NCBI RefSeq assembly: GCF_004784475.1
Contig: NZ_SRRT01000001.1
Coordinates: 62,001 to 126,000 of the forward strand
Source: Streptomyces bauhiniae
Lineage (GTDB): Bacteria; Actinomycetota; Actinomycetes; Streptomycetales; Streptomycetaceae
DNA: 64,000 nucleotides
Direction: 5' to 3'
Positions 50,764 through 59,182 of this stretch are shown here, piece by piece. The notes beneath the pieces are model-generated. The model ran no database searches, was not told the origin of the DNA, and saw nothing but the letters and a program-made list of their open reading frames with translations. Position 1 is the stretch's first letter. Every line of letters starts with the position of its first letter. Position numbers and translations under genes: made by a program.

Positions 50764-51942
50764 ATGGCACCGTACGAATCCGACCACGCGACCGGCACCG
50801 GCCCCGACGAGGACCCGCGTACCGGCCGCCGCAAGGCCGCCCGGTACGTCGTGCCCGTCGCGGTGGTGGGTGTCGCGGCCGCCACCATCGGGCTGGTCCC
50901 GGCGCTCGCCGCCTCCGGCGACCCGGACCTGCCGAAGATCACCGCGCAGCAGCTCATCGAGAAGATCGCCAAGTCCGACGTCCAGCGGATGTCCGGCACC
51001 GTCAAGGTCAGCACCGACCTCGGCCTGCCCGACCTCGGCAGCCTGCAGGGCGGCATGGGCTCTGACCAGGGCGACTCCTCCGCCGACCCGCGCACCAAGC
51101 TCACCGAGCTGGCGTCCGGCACCCACACCCTGCGGGTGGCCGCCGACGGCCCCGAGAAGCAGAAGGTCTCGCTGCTGGAGCGCGACGCCGAGTACAGCCT
51201 CATCCACAACGACAAGAACGTGTGGGGCTACGACAGCGCGAGCAACGAGGTCTTCCACACCACCGACCGGCACAGCGGCGACAAGCGCGAGCACCGGCCG
51301 AGCGCCACGCCCGACGACTTCGCCGAGGAGGCCCTGAAGTCGGTCGACTCCACCACCTCGGTCACCGTCGACGGCACCGCCCGCATCGCCGGCCGGGACG
51401 CCTACCAGCTCGTGATCAAGCCCAAGCAGTCCGGCTCCACCGTCCGTGACGTCACCATCGGCGTCGACGCCAAGACCGGTCTGCCGCTGAAGTTCACCCT
51501 CACCCCGAAGAGCGGCGGCGCCCCCGTCCTCGACGCGGGCTTCACCAAGGTCTCCTTCGCCGCCCCGCCCGCCTCCACCTTCGACTTCCGCCCGCCCAAG
51601 GGCGCGAAGGTGACCGAGGAGAAGCCGGGCAAGGACGAGCACGGCCCGGACTTCGGCGAGGAGTTCGCACCGGGCGGCCTGAAGGGCGCCGACACCATCG
51701 GCGAGGGCTGGACCACCATCGCCACGTTCGACACCGGCGCCAAGGGCGACAAGTCCGCTCAGCAGGGCGGCGCGATGGGCGGCTTCCTCGGCTCGCTCGG
51801 CGACCAGGTCTCCGGCGACTTCGGCAAGGGCACCGTCTTCTCCACCCGCCTGGTCAACGCCCTGATCACCGACGACGGCAAGGTCTACGCGGGCGCGGTC
51901 ACCAAGGACGCCCTGGTCAAGGCGGCCGACGCGGACAAGTAG
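50764..51942 (+). CDS. LolA-like secreted/membrane-anchored protein
   Basis: A 392-residue exported protein. The N-terminus is basic (R-R-K-A-A-R) with a hydrophobic helix (about 28-50) acting as signal or anchor. The remainder is beta-rich and resembles the LolA/DUF2092-type half-barrel seen in actinobacterial lipoprotein carriers: T-A-Q-Q-L-I-E-K-I-A-K-S near 60-71 and G-L-P-L-K-F-T-L-T-P-K in the middle. Gram-positives have no Lol system, so a lipid- or stress-sensing role is more likely. AGGTAAGG precedes ATG 50764. It lies 25 bases before an ABC transporter pair and probably shares its operon. Confidence 0.8.
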   Translation: MAPYESDHATGTGPDEDPRTGRRKAARYVVPVAVVGVAAATIGLVPALAASGDPDLPKITAQQLIEKIAKSDVQRMSGTVKVSTDLGLPDLGSLQGGMGSDQGDSSADPRTKLTELASGTHTLRVAADGPEKQKVSLLERDAEYSLIHNDKNVWGYDSASNEVFHTTDRHSGDKREHRPSATPDDFAEEALKSVDSTTSVTVDGTARIAGRDAYQLVIKPKQSGSTVRDVTIGVDAKTGLPLKFTLTPKSGGAPVLDAGFTKVSFAAPPASTFDFRPPKGAKVTEEKPGKDEHGPDFGEEFAPGGLKGADTIGEGWTTIATFDTGAKGDKSAQQGGAMGGFLGSLGDQVSGDFGKGTVFSTRLVNALITDDGKVYAGAVTKDALVKAADADK

Positions 51943-51967
51943 CCCGCCCGACACGCGAGGGGAACCG

Positions 51968-52930
51968 ATGGAGCCGGCGTCCGCCACCGGGGAAGAGCCC
52001 GCGCCCGTCATCGCCACGCGCGGCCTCACCAAGCGGTACCGGGGCGGACAGCTCGCCGTGGACGGTCTGGACCTGACCGTCCCGGCGGGCAGCGTCTTCG
52101 GCTTCCTCGGCCCCAACGGCTCCGGCAAGACCACCACCATCCGCATGCTGATGGGCCTGATCGACCCGACCTCGGGCACCGCGCACGTCCTGGGCCGCCC
52201 CATGCCGGGCGCCACCCGTGCCGTACTCCCCGAGGTCGGCGCCCTCATCGAGGGCCCCGCGCTCTACGGCTTCCTCTCCGGCCGGGACAACCTGCTGCGC
52301 TACGACTCCGCCGACCCGGCCGCCGACCCCCGCACCCGGCGCGCCCGCACCGCCGCCGCGCTGGAACGGGTGGGGCTCGCCGCGGCCGGGGGCAAGAAGG
52401 CGCGGGCGTACTCGCTCGGCATGAAGCAGCGCCTCGGCCTGGCCGCCGCCCTGCTCCGCCCGCGCCGCCTGCTCGTGCTGGACGAGCCCACCAACGGGCT
52501 CGACCCGCAGGGCATGCGCGAGATCCGCGGCCTGATCCGGGAACTGGCCGCCGACGGCACCACCGTCTTCCTCTCCTCCCACCTCCTCGACGAGATCGAG
52601 CAGGTCTGCACCCACGCGGCGGTGATGACCCGCGGCCGGCTGGTGATCCAGGGCGCGGTGGCCGACCTGTCCGCCGGTGCGCGTGGCCGGCTCGCCGTGA
52701 CCACCCCGGACCCGGCCGACGCGGCCCGCGTGCTGGGGGAGCAGGGCGTCACCGACCTCACCGTGGCCGGGGAGACGGTCACCGGGGAACCGCCCGACCG
52801 CGACCTCGCCGAGGTGAACGCCGCCCTGGTCGCGGCGGGCGTGCGGGTACGGGGGTTCACCCTGGAACGGGCCTCGCTGGAGGACGCGTTCGTGGCACTG
52901 ACCGGAGAGGGCTTCGATGTCGCGGGCTGA
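51968..52930 (+). CDS. ABC transporter ATP-binding protein
   Basis: A 320-residue ABC ATPase of the drug/antibiotic-export (DrrA/CcmA) type. Walker A is G48-P-N-G-S-G-K-T-T56, the signature S149-L-G-M-K-Q-R155 and Walker B L-L-V-L-D-E-P-T (168-175), followed by the switch histidine in S-S-H-L-L-D-E-I. The extra C-terminal domain (about 235-320) ends V-R-V-R-G-F-T-L-E-R-A-S-L-E-D-A-F, typical of this subgroup. It overlaps the permease gene by 14 bases. Confidence 0.93.
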   Translation: MEPASATGEEPAPVIATRGLTKRYRGGQLAVDGLDLTVPAGSVFGFLGPNGSGKTTTIRMLMGLIDPTSGTAHVLGRPMPGATRAVLPEVGALIEGPALYGFLSGRDNLLRYDSADPAADPRTRRARTAAALERVGLAAAGGKKARAYSLGMKQRLGLAAALLRPRRLLVLDEPTNGLDPQGMREIRGLIRELAADGTTVFLSSHLLDEIEQVCTHAAVMTRGRLVIQGAVADLSAGARGRLAVTTPDPADAARVLGEQGVTDLTVAGETVTGEPPDRDLAEVNAALVAAGVRVRGFTLERASLEDAFVALTGEGFDVAG

Positions 52931-53789
52931 GACCACGTACCCCACGGCGCCCCGGCCGCTGTGGACCTTCGGGCTGCTGCGCAGCGAGCTGGTCACCACC
53001 CTGCGCCGCTGGCGGACCCTGGTGCTGCTCGCGGTGCTGGCCGCGGTGCCGGTGCTGATCGGGATCGCGGTACGGGTCGAGACGGGCGGCGGCGGGGACC
53101 CGGACCGGGGCGGCGGGGGTCCCGCCTTCATCGCGCAGGTCACCAACAACGGGCTGTTCCTGGTCTTCACCGCGCTCGCGGCGACCCTGCCGTTCTTCCT
53201 GCCGATGGCGGTCGGGGTGATCGCCGGGGACGCGGTGGCGGGGGAGGCGGGCGCGGGCACGCTGCGCTATCTGCTGGTCGCCCCTGCGGGCCGTACCCGG
53301 CTGCTGCTGACCAAGTACGCGACCGTGCTGGCCTTCTGCCTGCTGGCCACCCTGGTCGTCGCGGTATCCGCGCTGGCCGTGGGCGCGCTGCTGTTCCCGC
53401 TGGGGGAGGTCACGACGATCTCCGGTACCCGGATCGGGTTCGGCGACGGGCTGCTCCGGGCGCTGCTGATCGCCTTGGCGGTGGCGGCCTCGCTGGTCGG
53501 GGTGGCGGCGCTCGGGCTGTTCGTCTCCACGCTGACCAACAGCGGGATCGCGGCGATGGCGACCACGGTGGGGCTGCTGATCACCGTCCAGATCCTCGAC
53601 CAGATTCCGCAGCTCCACGCGATCCAGCCGTACCTGTTCTCCCACTACTGGCTGTCCTTCGCCGACCTCCTGCGCGACCCGGTCCTCTGGGACGACCTCC
53701 GCCGCAACCTGGTCCTCCAGGGGATCTACGCGGCGGTGTTCGGCACGGCGGCGTGGGCGCGGTTCACGGCGAAGGACATCACGGCCTAG
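52917..53789 (+). CDS. ABC transporter permease (ABC-2 type)
   Basis: A 290-residue membrane protein with six transmembrane helices, including one near 30-50, a pair at about 80-105 and others to the C-terminus. G-D-A-V-A-G-E-A-G-A-G-T-L-R-Y-L-L-V-A-P is the E-loop motif of ABC-2 family permeases. Together with the ATPase it makes an exporter or a membrane-maintenance transporter whose substrate is unknown; the adjacent LolA-like protein hints at a lipid-like one. The stop codon interlocks with the convergent FMN reductase stop. Confidence 0.9.
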   Translation: MSRAETTYPTAPRPLWTFGLLRSELVTTLRRWRTLVLLAVLAAVPVLIGIAVRVETGGGGDPDRGGGGPAFIAQVTNNGLFLVFTALAATLPFFLPMAVGVIAGDAVAGEAGAGTLRYLLVAPAGRTRLLLTKYATVLAFCLLATLVVAVSALAVGALLFPLGEVTTISGTRIGFGDGLLRALLIALAVAASLVGVAALGLFVSTLTNSGIAAMATTVGLLITVQILDQIPQLHAIQPYLFSHYWLSFADLLRDPVLWDDLRRNLVLQGIYAAVFGTAAWARFTAKDITA

Positions 53790-54367
53790 CGGTTCGGGAA
53801 CTGGGCCGGCGGGGTCTCGCCCGCGAAGAAGGTCTTCGCGCGGGCCAGTGCCTCGGTGTCGTTGCGTACGTCGCCGGGGCCGCTGCCGTTGCCCAGCAGC
53901 ACTCCGCCGAAGCGCATCTTCAGGTACGCGGCGGAGTTGTTGAGGCTGCCGATCAGGGGCTCGGCGACCGAGGGGTTCCGGTCCGCGAGCGCCGTCACGC
54001 CCCAGAGGGTGCGGCCGGCCATCGCGTCCTTGAAGCCGACCTCGGGGATGCGGAGCCAGCCCGACCAGTGGTCCAGGTAGCGCTTGGTGAGGCTGGAGAG
54101 GGAGTACCAGTACAGCGGCGAGGCGATCACCACGTCCGTGGCGGCGAGCGTGGCGTCCAGCAGCATCCCGGCGGGGGTGTCCGAGGCGGGGCGTACGTGG
54201 TCGCTGTCGTGCCGCAGGTCCTCCGCTTCGGGCAGCGGCAGCCCGGCGAGCCTGATCCACTCCTGCTCGACCCCCTCTGGCAACTGCTCGGCGGCCGTGC
54301 GGGCCAGGAACTCGGTGTTGCCCTGGGTGCGGGCGCTGCCCAGGACGAAGAGGAATCTGCGGCTCAT
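53786..54367 (-). CDS. NAD(P)H-dependent FMN reductase / flavodoxin-fold oxidoreductase
   Basis: A 193-residue flavodoxin-like reductase. The FMN-phosphate loop is L-G-S-A-R-T-Q-G-N-T-E near residues 9-19, and the isoalloxazine side is I-A-S-P-L-Y-W-Y-S-L-S-S (about 82-93), followed by K-R-Y-L-D-H-W-S-G. This is the NADPH-dependent FMN reductase/iron-sulfur flavoprotein group, acting on quinones or azo compounds. The upstream region (54399-54420) is full of overlapping palindromes that may be an operator. Confidence 0.87.
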   Translation of the reverse strand: MSRRFLFVLGSARTQGNTEFLARTAAEQLPEGVEQEWIRLAGLPLPEAEDLRHDSDHVRPASDTPAGMLLDATLAATDVVIASPLYWYSLSSLTKRYLDHWSGWLRIPEVGFKDAMAGRTLWGVTALADRNPSVAEPLIGSLNNSAAYLKMRFGGVLLGNGSGPGDVRNDTEALARAKTFFAGETPPAQFPNR

Positions 54368-54398
54368 GGGGACCCCTGGGGCGAGAGAAGTTAAATCC

Positions 54399-54420
54399 GC
54401 ATGCATCTTATGCACGTGCA
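54399..54420. repeat. Overlapping palindromes upstream of the FMN reductase gene
   Basis: GCATGC (54399-54404), ATGCAT (54401-54406), TGCAT-CTT-ATGCA (54402-54414) and TGCACGTGCA (54411-54420) nest in 22 bases, 32-53 bases before the FMN reductase start at 54367. The dense dyad symmetry is what a repressor site looks like. No regulator gene is adjacent. Confidence 0.5.
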
Positions 54421-54551
54421 ACCATACTCCCGCAAGGGTGGCTGGTGCGAGGCTGTGACGTCGCGGTGACGCGCGGGGGCGCCGTGGGCGGCGAGACTGG
54501 ACGCAGGAGGCGTACGACCGGGCGCGGCGCCGGGGGGAATGAGGGAAATCG

Positions 54552-55703
54552 ATGTCTCGACTCAGCTTCGAGAAGCGGCGCGCGGACCGGCCGGTCCAGG
54601 TCCGCGTCTCGGCCACGGGCGCGTCGGTCGCCGACGCGCCCGTCCTCCGGACACCGGGCGACGACATCCACGACGCCGTCCTCAACCACCTCCGCGATCT
54701 GGCCATCTCCCACGGCGCCCCGATCCGGGCCACCATCCACGACGACGCCGCGGGCTGCCTGGTCCCGCTGGAGATCTCGCCGGACGGGACAACGCGGATG
54801 ACGGGGGACCCGACGAGGCTGCCCGCGGCACCGGGGACGGTGCAGCCGCCTCGGGGGGTGTTCGGGCCGCCGCCGGTGATGGGGGGTGCGGAGGAGCCCA
54901 TACCGGAGCGGAAGCCTCGGGCCGCTTCCGGCACGGTCAACTTCAGGAAGCTCAAGCCTGGGTCGGGACACAAGGCCGCCTCTGAGCCGGGGCCTGCGCT
55001 CGTCCTCGGTGCCGAACCGGCTCCCGGTCCGGTTCCCGAACTGATCCTGGGCCCCGAGCCTTCCCCCGGCCTGGGTCCCGAACTCGTCCCCGGTGCCAAG
55101 TCGGTCCCCGGCCCGGCCCCCGAACCGGTCCTCGGCGCCAAGTCCGTCCCCGAAGCCGACCCCGAGCCCATTCCGCCGAGTCGGTTCGATGCCATCGCGG
55201 AGGAGATGCTCGCGGAGGTGCCGGTGGGGGAGACGGTGGACGGGGCCGAGGTGTGGACGGTTGCGATGGCGCGCGTCGGGGATGCCGTACGGGACGGGGA
55301 GGTCGAGCGGGCGGCCGAGTTGGCGAGCCGGGCGGTGGCGAAGGCGTCAGGTGCGCTGGGGCCCCGGCACCCCGAGGTGCTGCACCTGCGTGAACTCTGC
55401 GCGTACATCGCCTACTTGACCGGCGACCCGGCCCGCGCCTTCGACCTCTCGCTGGACCTGGCCCGTAAGCGCGCCGAGTCGGGCGACCCGGCGGCGGCCT
55501 ACGGCAACGTACGCAGCGCGGTGACCGCGTGGCGCGCGGTGGGCGACGCGGAGCAGGCCCTGCGGATGGGGCGCGAACTCATCGACGTATGGACGGCGTT
55601 GGCCGCCAAGCCGGGCCCCGCCGCGTCCGACCCGCGCCCCCTGGAGTCGGCCCACACGCGCATGACCCGTCTGACGGCACGCGCGGCGGCGGCCGAGGCG
55701 TGA
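54552..55703 (+). CDS. Tetratricopeptide-type protein with a proline-rich repeat linker
   Basis: A 383-residue cytoplasmic protein. N-terminal domain (about 1-90) is a small alpha/beta unit (V-Q-V-R-V-S-A-T-G, I-R-A-T-I-H-D-D-A). A low-complexity linker (about 95-208) has loosely repeated L-G-A-E-P-A-P-G / V-P-G-A-K-S-V-P-like units. The C-terminal helical part (about 210-383) shows TPR-like repeats: R-A-A-E-L-A-S-R-A-V-A-K, H-P-E-V-L-H-L-R-E-L and A-A-Y-G-N-V-R-S-A-V. Related Streptomyces proteins are annotated simply as TPR proteins. Function unknown; protein-binding scaffold is plausible. Confidence 0.75.
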   Translation: MSRLSFEKRRADRPVQVRVSATGASVADAPVLRTPGDDIHDAVLNHLRDLAISHGAPIRATIHDDAAGCLVPLEISPDGTTRMTGDPTRLPAAPGTVQPPRGVFGPPPVMGGAEEPIPERKPRAASGTVNFRKLKPGSGHKAASEPGPALVLGAEPAPGPVPELILGPEPSPGLGPELVPGAKSVPGPAPEPVLGAKSVPEADPEPIPPSRFDAIAEEMLAEVPVGETVDGAEVWTVAMARVGDAVRDGEVERAAELASRAVAKASGALGPRHPEVLHLRELCAYIAYLTGDPARAFDLSLDLARKRAESGDPAAAYGNVRSAVTAWRAVGDAEQALRMGRELIDVWTALAAKPGPAASDPRPLESAHTRMTRLTARAAAAEA

Positions 55704-55710
55704 GGTCGGC

Positions 55711-56055
55711 TCAGCCGCAGCTCTCCGCGACCCGTACGACCCCGAGCACGACCGGGTAGTCGGTGATCTGCTGGTTCGGTCCCGGCCGGGTCTCGCAGAT
55801 CTTCCACTCGGCCGGATCGTTCACCGAACGCCCCTTCCCGCTCACGTCCTTGAAGGCCACGTCGGTATCGGGACCCATCTGCTCGGCCGCGCGGCCGGCG
55901 TTGCCACCGATGACGTCCATCATGACGGCGGTGACGGGCTGAGGACGCGCGCTCGCGGTGGCCGTAGCCGCAGGGTCAGAGTGCCCCGCCCCCGCACAAG
56001 CGCTGACCGAGCCCAGCAGAGCGACGGCGACGAGGGCTCCCCCTACTGAACGCAA
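55711..56055 (-). CDS. Small lipoprotein
   Basis: A 114-residue protein with a short signal sequence and lipobox V-S-A-C (cysteine at about residue 20), then a Gly/Ser/Ala-rich linker (A-G-H-S-D-P-A-A-T-A-T-A-S). The C-terminal part carries W-K-I-C-E-T-R-P-G-P-N-Q-Q and V-A-E-S-C-G, so two cysteines could form a disulfide. The V-D-V-I-G-G-N-A-G-R-A pattern hints at a PASTA-like unit, but weakly. The start is TTG 56055 with AGGGGAACGAG upstream, overlapping the end of the VOC gene by 13 bases, so the two are likely co-transcribed. Confidence 0.7.
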   Translation of the reverse strand: MRSVGGALVAVALLGSVSACAGAGHSDPAATATASARPQPVTAVMMDVIGGNAGRAAEQMGPDTDVAFKDVSGKGRSVNDPAEWKICETRPGPNQQITDYPVVLGVVRVAESCG

Positions 56056-56516
56056 AACTCGTTCCCCTCAGGATCAGCCAGTACGGTCCACGCCCCGGCA
56101 GGCTCACTCACCTCACGCAGCACAGTGGCCCCCAGCCCGATGAGCCGAGCCACCTCCTCGGCCCTCCGCTCCGGCCCGGCGTGCAGATCGAGATGCAGCC
56201 GGTTCTTCCCACTCTTCGCCTCCGGCACCCGCTGAAACAGCACCCGCCGCCCCAGCCCGGTCCCCGTCTCGGCGTCGTACGGATCATCGGGATGCCGCAC
56301 CGCCACCAGATCCCGGAACGCCGGCCGCCCGTGATACTCCACCGTCGCCTCCCCACCCAACGCCCCGAACGACAACAACCGCTCGATCAACCCACTGTTG
56401 TCCTCCGGCTCATAGTGCAAAGCGGCCCCCCAAAAGTCCGCCTGCGCATGCGGATCAACCGCATCCACCACAACCTTCCAATGCAACGGCTCAACCCGCG
56501 AAGAAGAAGTCACCAT
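56043..56516 (-). CDS. VOC-family (glyoxalase-fold) protein
   Basis: A 157-residue vicinal-oxygen-chelate fold protein of the glyoxalase/bleomycin-resistance-like Glyoxalase_6 type. Two beta-alpha-beta-beta-beta modules are visible: W-K-V-V-V-D-A-V-D-P-H-A-Q-A-D-F-W and N-R-L-H-L-D-L-H-A-G-P-E-R-R, ending W-T-V-L-A-D-P-E-G-N-E-F-C-V. Function is unassigned, as for most of this large group. ATG 56516 follows AAGGG and sits in GGCGCTATAAGG, so TATA-like promoter and ribosome site overlap. Confidence 0.88.
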   Translation of the reverse strand: MVTSSSRVEPLHWKVVVDAVDPHAQADFWGAALHYEPEDNSGLIERLLSFGALGGEATVEYHGRPAFRDLVAVRHPDDPYDAETGTGLGRRVLFQRVPEAKSGKNRLHLDLHAGPERRAEEVARLIGLGATVLREVSEPAGAWTVLADPEGNEFCVQ

Positions 56517-56574
56517 GCAGCCCTTATAGCGCCGAAGCCCACCCCACATGGCGGGTTACGCCACATCCGCGCGC

Positions 56575-57408
56575 CTAGTTACGTAGCCCGACCACACGTA
56601 CGTACCCCACACCCCGAGTAACCTCGCCGAGCCGGTACCCCGGAGGCAGCGGCGCCTGCGAGGTTGCCGTGAACGGCAGGTACCGGATCAGCCGGTCGGC
56701 ACGCTGCTCAAGGCTCGGCACAGCGGCGTCCCCCACAACCAGCACGGACCGCGCACCCGTTTCCCCGAGCACCTTCAGCACGTGCCCGGCATCGCCTCCC
56801 AGCGGACGGTCCGGAACCCGGAACACCCCGGCCCCATGACTCCCCGGCCGCCCCTCCTCGACCAGGCCCCCGGCCCCCACCACGAGGTCGTGCGACTGCC
56901 GCAGCAGACCGACCTCGGCGGACAGGACCTCACTGTCGGGCCCTTGGACCCACGTGATGAACGGCCGCTCAAGGGTCAGTGAAGCCAGCCAAGGCCCAAG
57001 CACCAGCAGAGCCTCCTCCGCGAGCACCCCCTGCTCGACGTCCACCCCGGCCTGCCGCAGCAGCGCGGCGCCACCTTCCCCACGCGAGGTCGGGTCCATC
57101 ACGGCGATGACGACACGAGCCACCCCCGCGTCGATCAACGCCTCCCGGCACGGCGGCGTACGCCCGTAGTGATTACACGGCTCCAGGGTGACCACAGCAG
57201 TCCCCCCGACCGCCCTGTCCCCAGCCGCAGCAAGCGCATTGACCTCGGCATGAGCCTCCCCCTTGCGCCGGTGATACCCCTCCCCGACCACCCGCCCACC
57301 CCGATCCAGAATCACGCACCCCACCGGCGGATTAGGACTCGCGGACCCCAACCCCCGAGCCGAAACAACAATCGCCCGCCGCATGGCCTCCAGCTCCCGC
57401 GCCTCCAC
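56575..57408 (-). CDS. RibD-like protein: intact deaminase domain, degenerate reductase domain
   Basis: A 277-residue protein related to the riboflavin bifunctional deaminase/reductase RibD. The N-terminal deaminase (about 9-140) has H53-A-E55-V-N and the zinc cysteines C78 and C87 in E-P-C-N-H-Y-G-R-T-P-P-C, so it can deaminate a pyrimidine-like substrate. The C-terminal part is short, and the reductase signature (K-x-A-x-S-L-D-G) is replaced by I-T-W-V-Q-G-P-D-S-E. RibD normally has about 360 residues. GTG 57408 starts one base after the upstream gene's stop; ATG 57384 is possible. It may serve a specialised pathway, not riboflavin. Confidence 0.83.
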   Translation of the reverse strand: MEARELEAMRRAIVVSARGLGSASPNPPVGCVILDRGGRVVGEGYHRRKGEAHAEVNALAAAGDRAVGGTAVVTLEPCNHYGRTPPCREALIDAGVARVVIAVMDPTSRGEGGAALLRQAGVDVEQGVLAEEALLVLGPWLASLTLERPFITWVQGPDSEVLSAEVGLLRQSHDLVVGAGGLVEEGRPGSHGAGVFRVPDRPLGGDAGHVLKVLGETGARSVLVVGDAAVPSLEQRADRLIRYLPFTATSQAPLPPGYRLGEVTRGVGYVRVVGLRN

Positions 57409-57409
57409 C

Positions 57410-58724
57410 TCAGCGCACCCGCCCTTCCTCGAATCGCTCGAACAGGCTGGAAACGGCCCGTGAGTCGCACGCCACCCCGAGCGAATTGATCGCGGCTACC
57501 GCTTCGTTCAACGTGCGCTTCGAACCTGTCCCGTTCGCGATGTCCAGTGCTGCGCCCGCCGCTTCAGCGGCCTGATCGTATTGCCGTACACCCGCGTAGG
57601 CCATCGCCAGCCGAGCCTGCGCCAGTCCCCGGTCACGCTGGTAGGCGTCCGGCAGGCTGCTGAGCCCGGCCTCGAAGAGGGGCGCCGCCCGGTCCGGTCG
57701 GCCCAAGGTCAGCCAGCAGGTCGCCCGTTGGATCTCGATGTAGCTCGCCGTGCAGAAGTCCCCGTGCCCCGACCGCGCGTCCCCCTTGGTCTCGGGCGAG
57801 GCGGCGAACCCGTGCGCTGCATCGAGGCAACGCTGGCTGGCGACCTCGTCACCCCCCAACGCATGTCCGTGCGCCTCCTGTTGCAGAGCCGCCGCCCGCA
57901 CGGGTGTGGGGTGAGCAGCCGCATCACGCTGGACAGCCCGAGCGAGGCCGACGGTCTGTGCTGCCTTCTTCATCGTCGTCGCCTGCTGGCTCCTGCGGAA
58001 CAAGGTCCAGGTCGTCATGGTTTCTTCGCCGGACTCCACCGCCCACTCCATGGCCCGTCCTGTCCATGTGACGGCCTGCGGAATATCGGCCATGTCTTCG
58101 TGCAGCCACGCTGCGGATTCCGCGTATCGCGCCGCGAGTCTCAGTACCTCAAGCCGCTGTGCTCCCTTCGCGTGCTCGAGAAGGGATTCCAGAATGCCCA
58201 GTTGCTGATGTACGGAAGCGAGGGCGTGTCCGGGACCGAAGATGTTGTCGGCGCGGACCAGTGAATGCCACATCTCCCGCAGGTGCTCCACGGCAGCCTC
58301 GATACGGGTTCCGCCGAGCCTTGGGGTCCTGAACTCCCGCACCTGCGTATGCGGGAGTTCAGGGAGAACCGCCCCCACCGCTCCGGTGATCAAAGTGCGT
58401 CGACTGATGGGCACCACGTGCCTCCTGCCCTCGATCATCACCGTGACCAGCAGTACGTCAGAGGAATCAGCACCCTGTGGCACGTCGCTCAGCGGTGCCG
58501 GAGCACCCTCCCACGGGCGCGCCGGAAGCCCCAGCATCGCACCAGGAATTCCGAACGCGTCGGCCACGCGTTCCATGACTCCCTGTCCGCGAATGCCGCG
58601 CACTCCCCGGACGATGTCGCTCACCCGCGAAGTCGTCATCCTGCCGACGGCAGACGCGATCACCGCGTAACTGGTCAGGAATGGTCAGCGCATAGCCGTC
58701 ACGCTGTGCCGAGCGGTCTTCCAT
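57410..58724 (-). pseudogene. XRE-type regulator with TPR domain, N-terminal frameshift/deletion
   Basis: The open frame from GTG 58663 gives 417 residues: a truncated helix-turn-helix (S-R-V-S-D-I-V-R-G, then E-R-V-A-D-A-F-G-I-P-G-A-M-L-G-L) and a long TPR-type helical domain (about 110-417). Upstream, in another frame, ATG 58724 (AGGGG site) encodes M-E-D-R-S-A-Q-R-D-G-Y-A-L-T-I-P-D-Q-L, which is how many Streptomyces XRE-TPR regulators begin. The two frames meet near 58668-58680, and the usual first DNA-binding helices are missing. Either a small deletion broke the gene, or an independent start at 58663 makes a protein without full DNA binding. The span covers both pieces. Confidence 0.6.
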
Positions 58725-58899
58725 GAATTCCCCTGCGGAGACGGAAGTGATCTCTTCATCACAGTAGCCATCACCCGCTGGCGGAGTTCCCCAAACGAGC
58801 AGATGGGGTTCCCCGTTCGTCATTCCCAGGTGTCCGTCTACTGGCGGAAGCTCTGCATCGAAGCGTTCCACGTGCCGGACCAACAGGAGGCTGACGCCA

Positions 58900-59118
58900 G
58901 TGACCGACGCTAAGACCGAAGTCCGTGCGGCAGGAGCCGACACCGACGCACGGCAGTGGGAGTACACGACGTACGCGCCGGCTGGGGAGATGTGTCCCGG
59001 CTGCGGGCAGCCGATCCAGAGCCTCGAAGTCTGCCGGCGGGGGATGCTCGCGCGCCGCGACACGCCTCCCCTGATCGCCTACTGGCACTTCGCCTGTGCC
59101 ACGCAGAAGAGGCCGTGA
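58900..59118 (+). CDS. Small Cys/His-rich protein (zinc-ribbon-like)
   Basis: A 72-residue protein not in any family I recognise. C32-P-G-C35, C45 and H63-F-A-C66 could form one zinc site (C-x2-C ... H-x2-C). The remainder is polar with no membrane helix. GTG 58900 is preceded by AGGAGG at about nine bases, a convincing ribosome site. It lies between the damaged XRE regulator (divergent) and the SAH-hydrolase-like gene (same strand, 64 bases away), and is likely first in that operon. Confidence 0.7.
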   Translation: MTDAKTEVRAAGADTDARQWEYTTYAPAGEMCPGCGQPIQSLEVCRRGMLARRDTPPLIAYWHFACATQKRP

Positions 59119-59182
59119 CCCCCTCTTCTCACATGGCGTTGCACGCGCCCGAAACCCGACGACGACGAAGACATGGTGTCCC

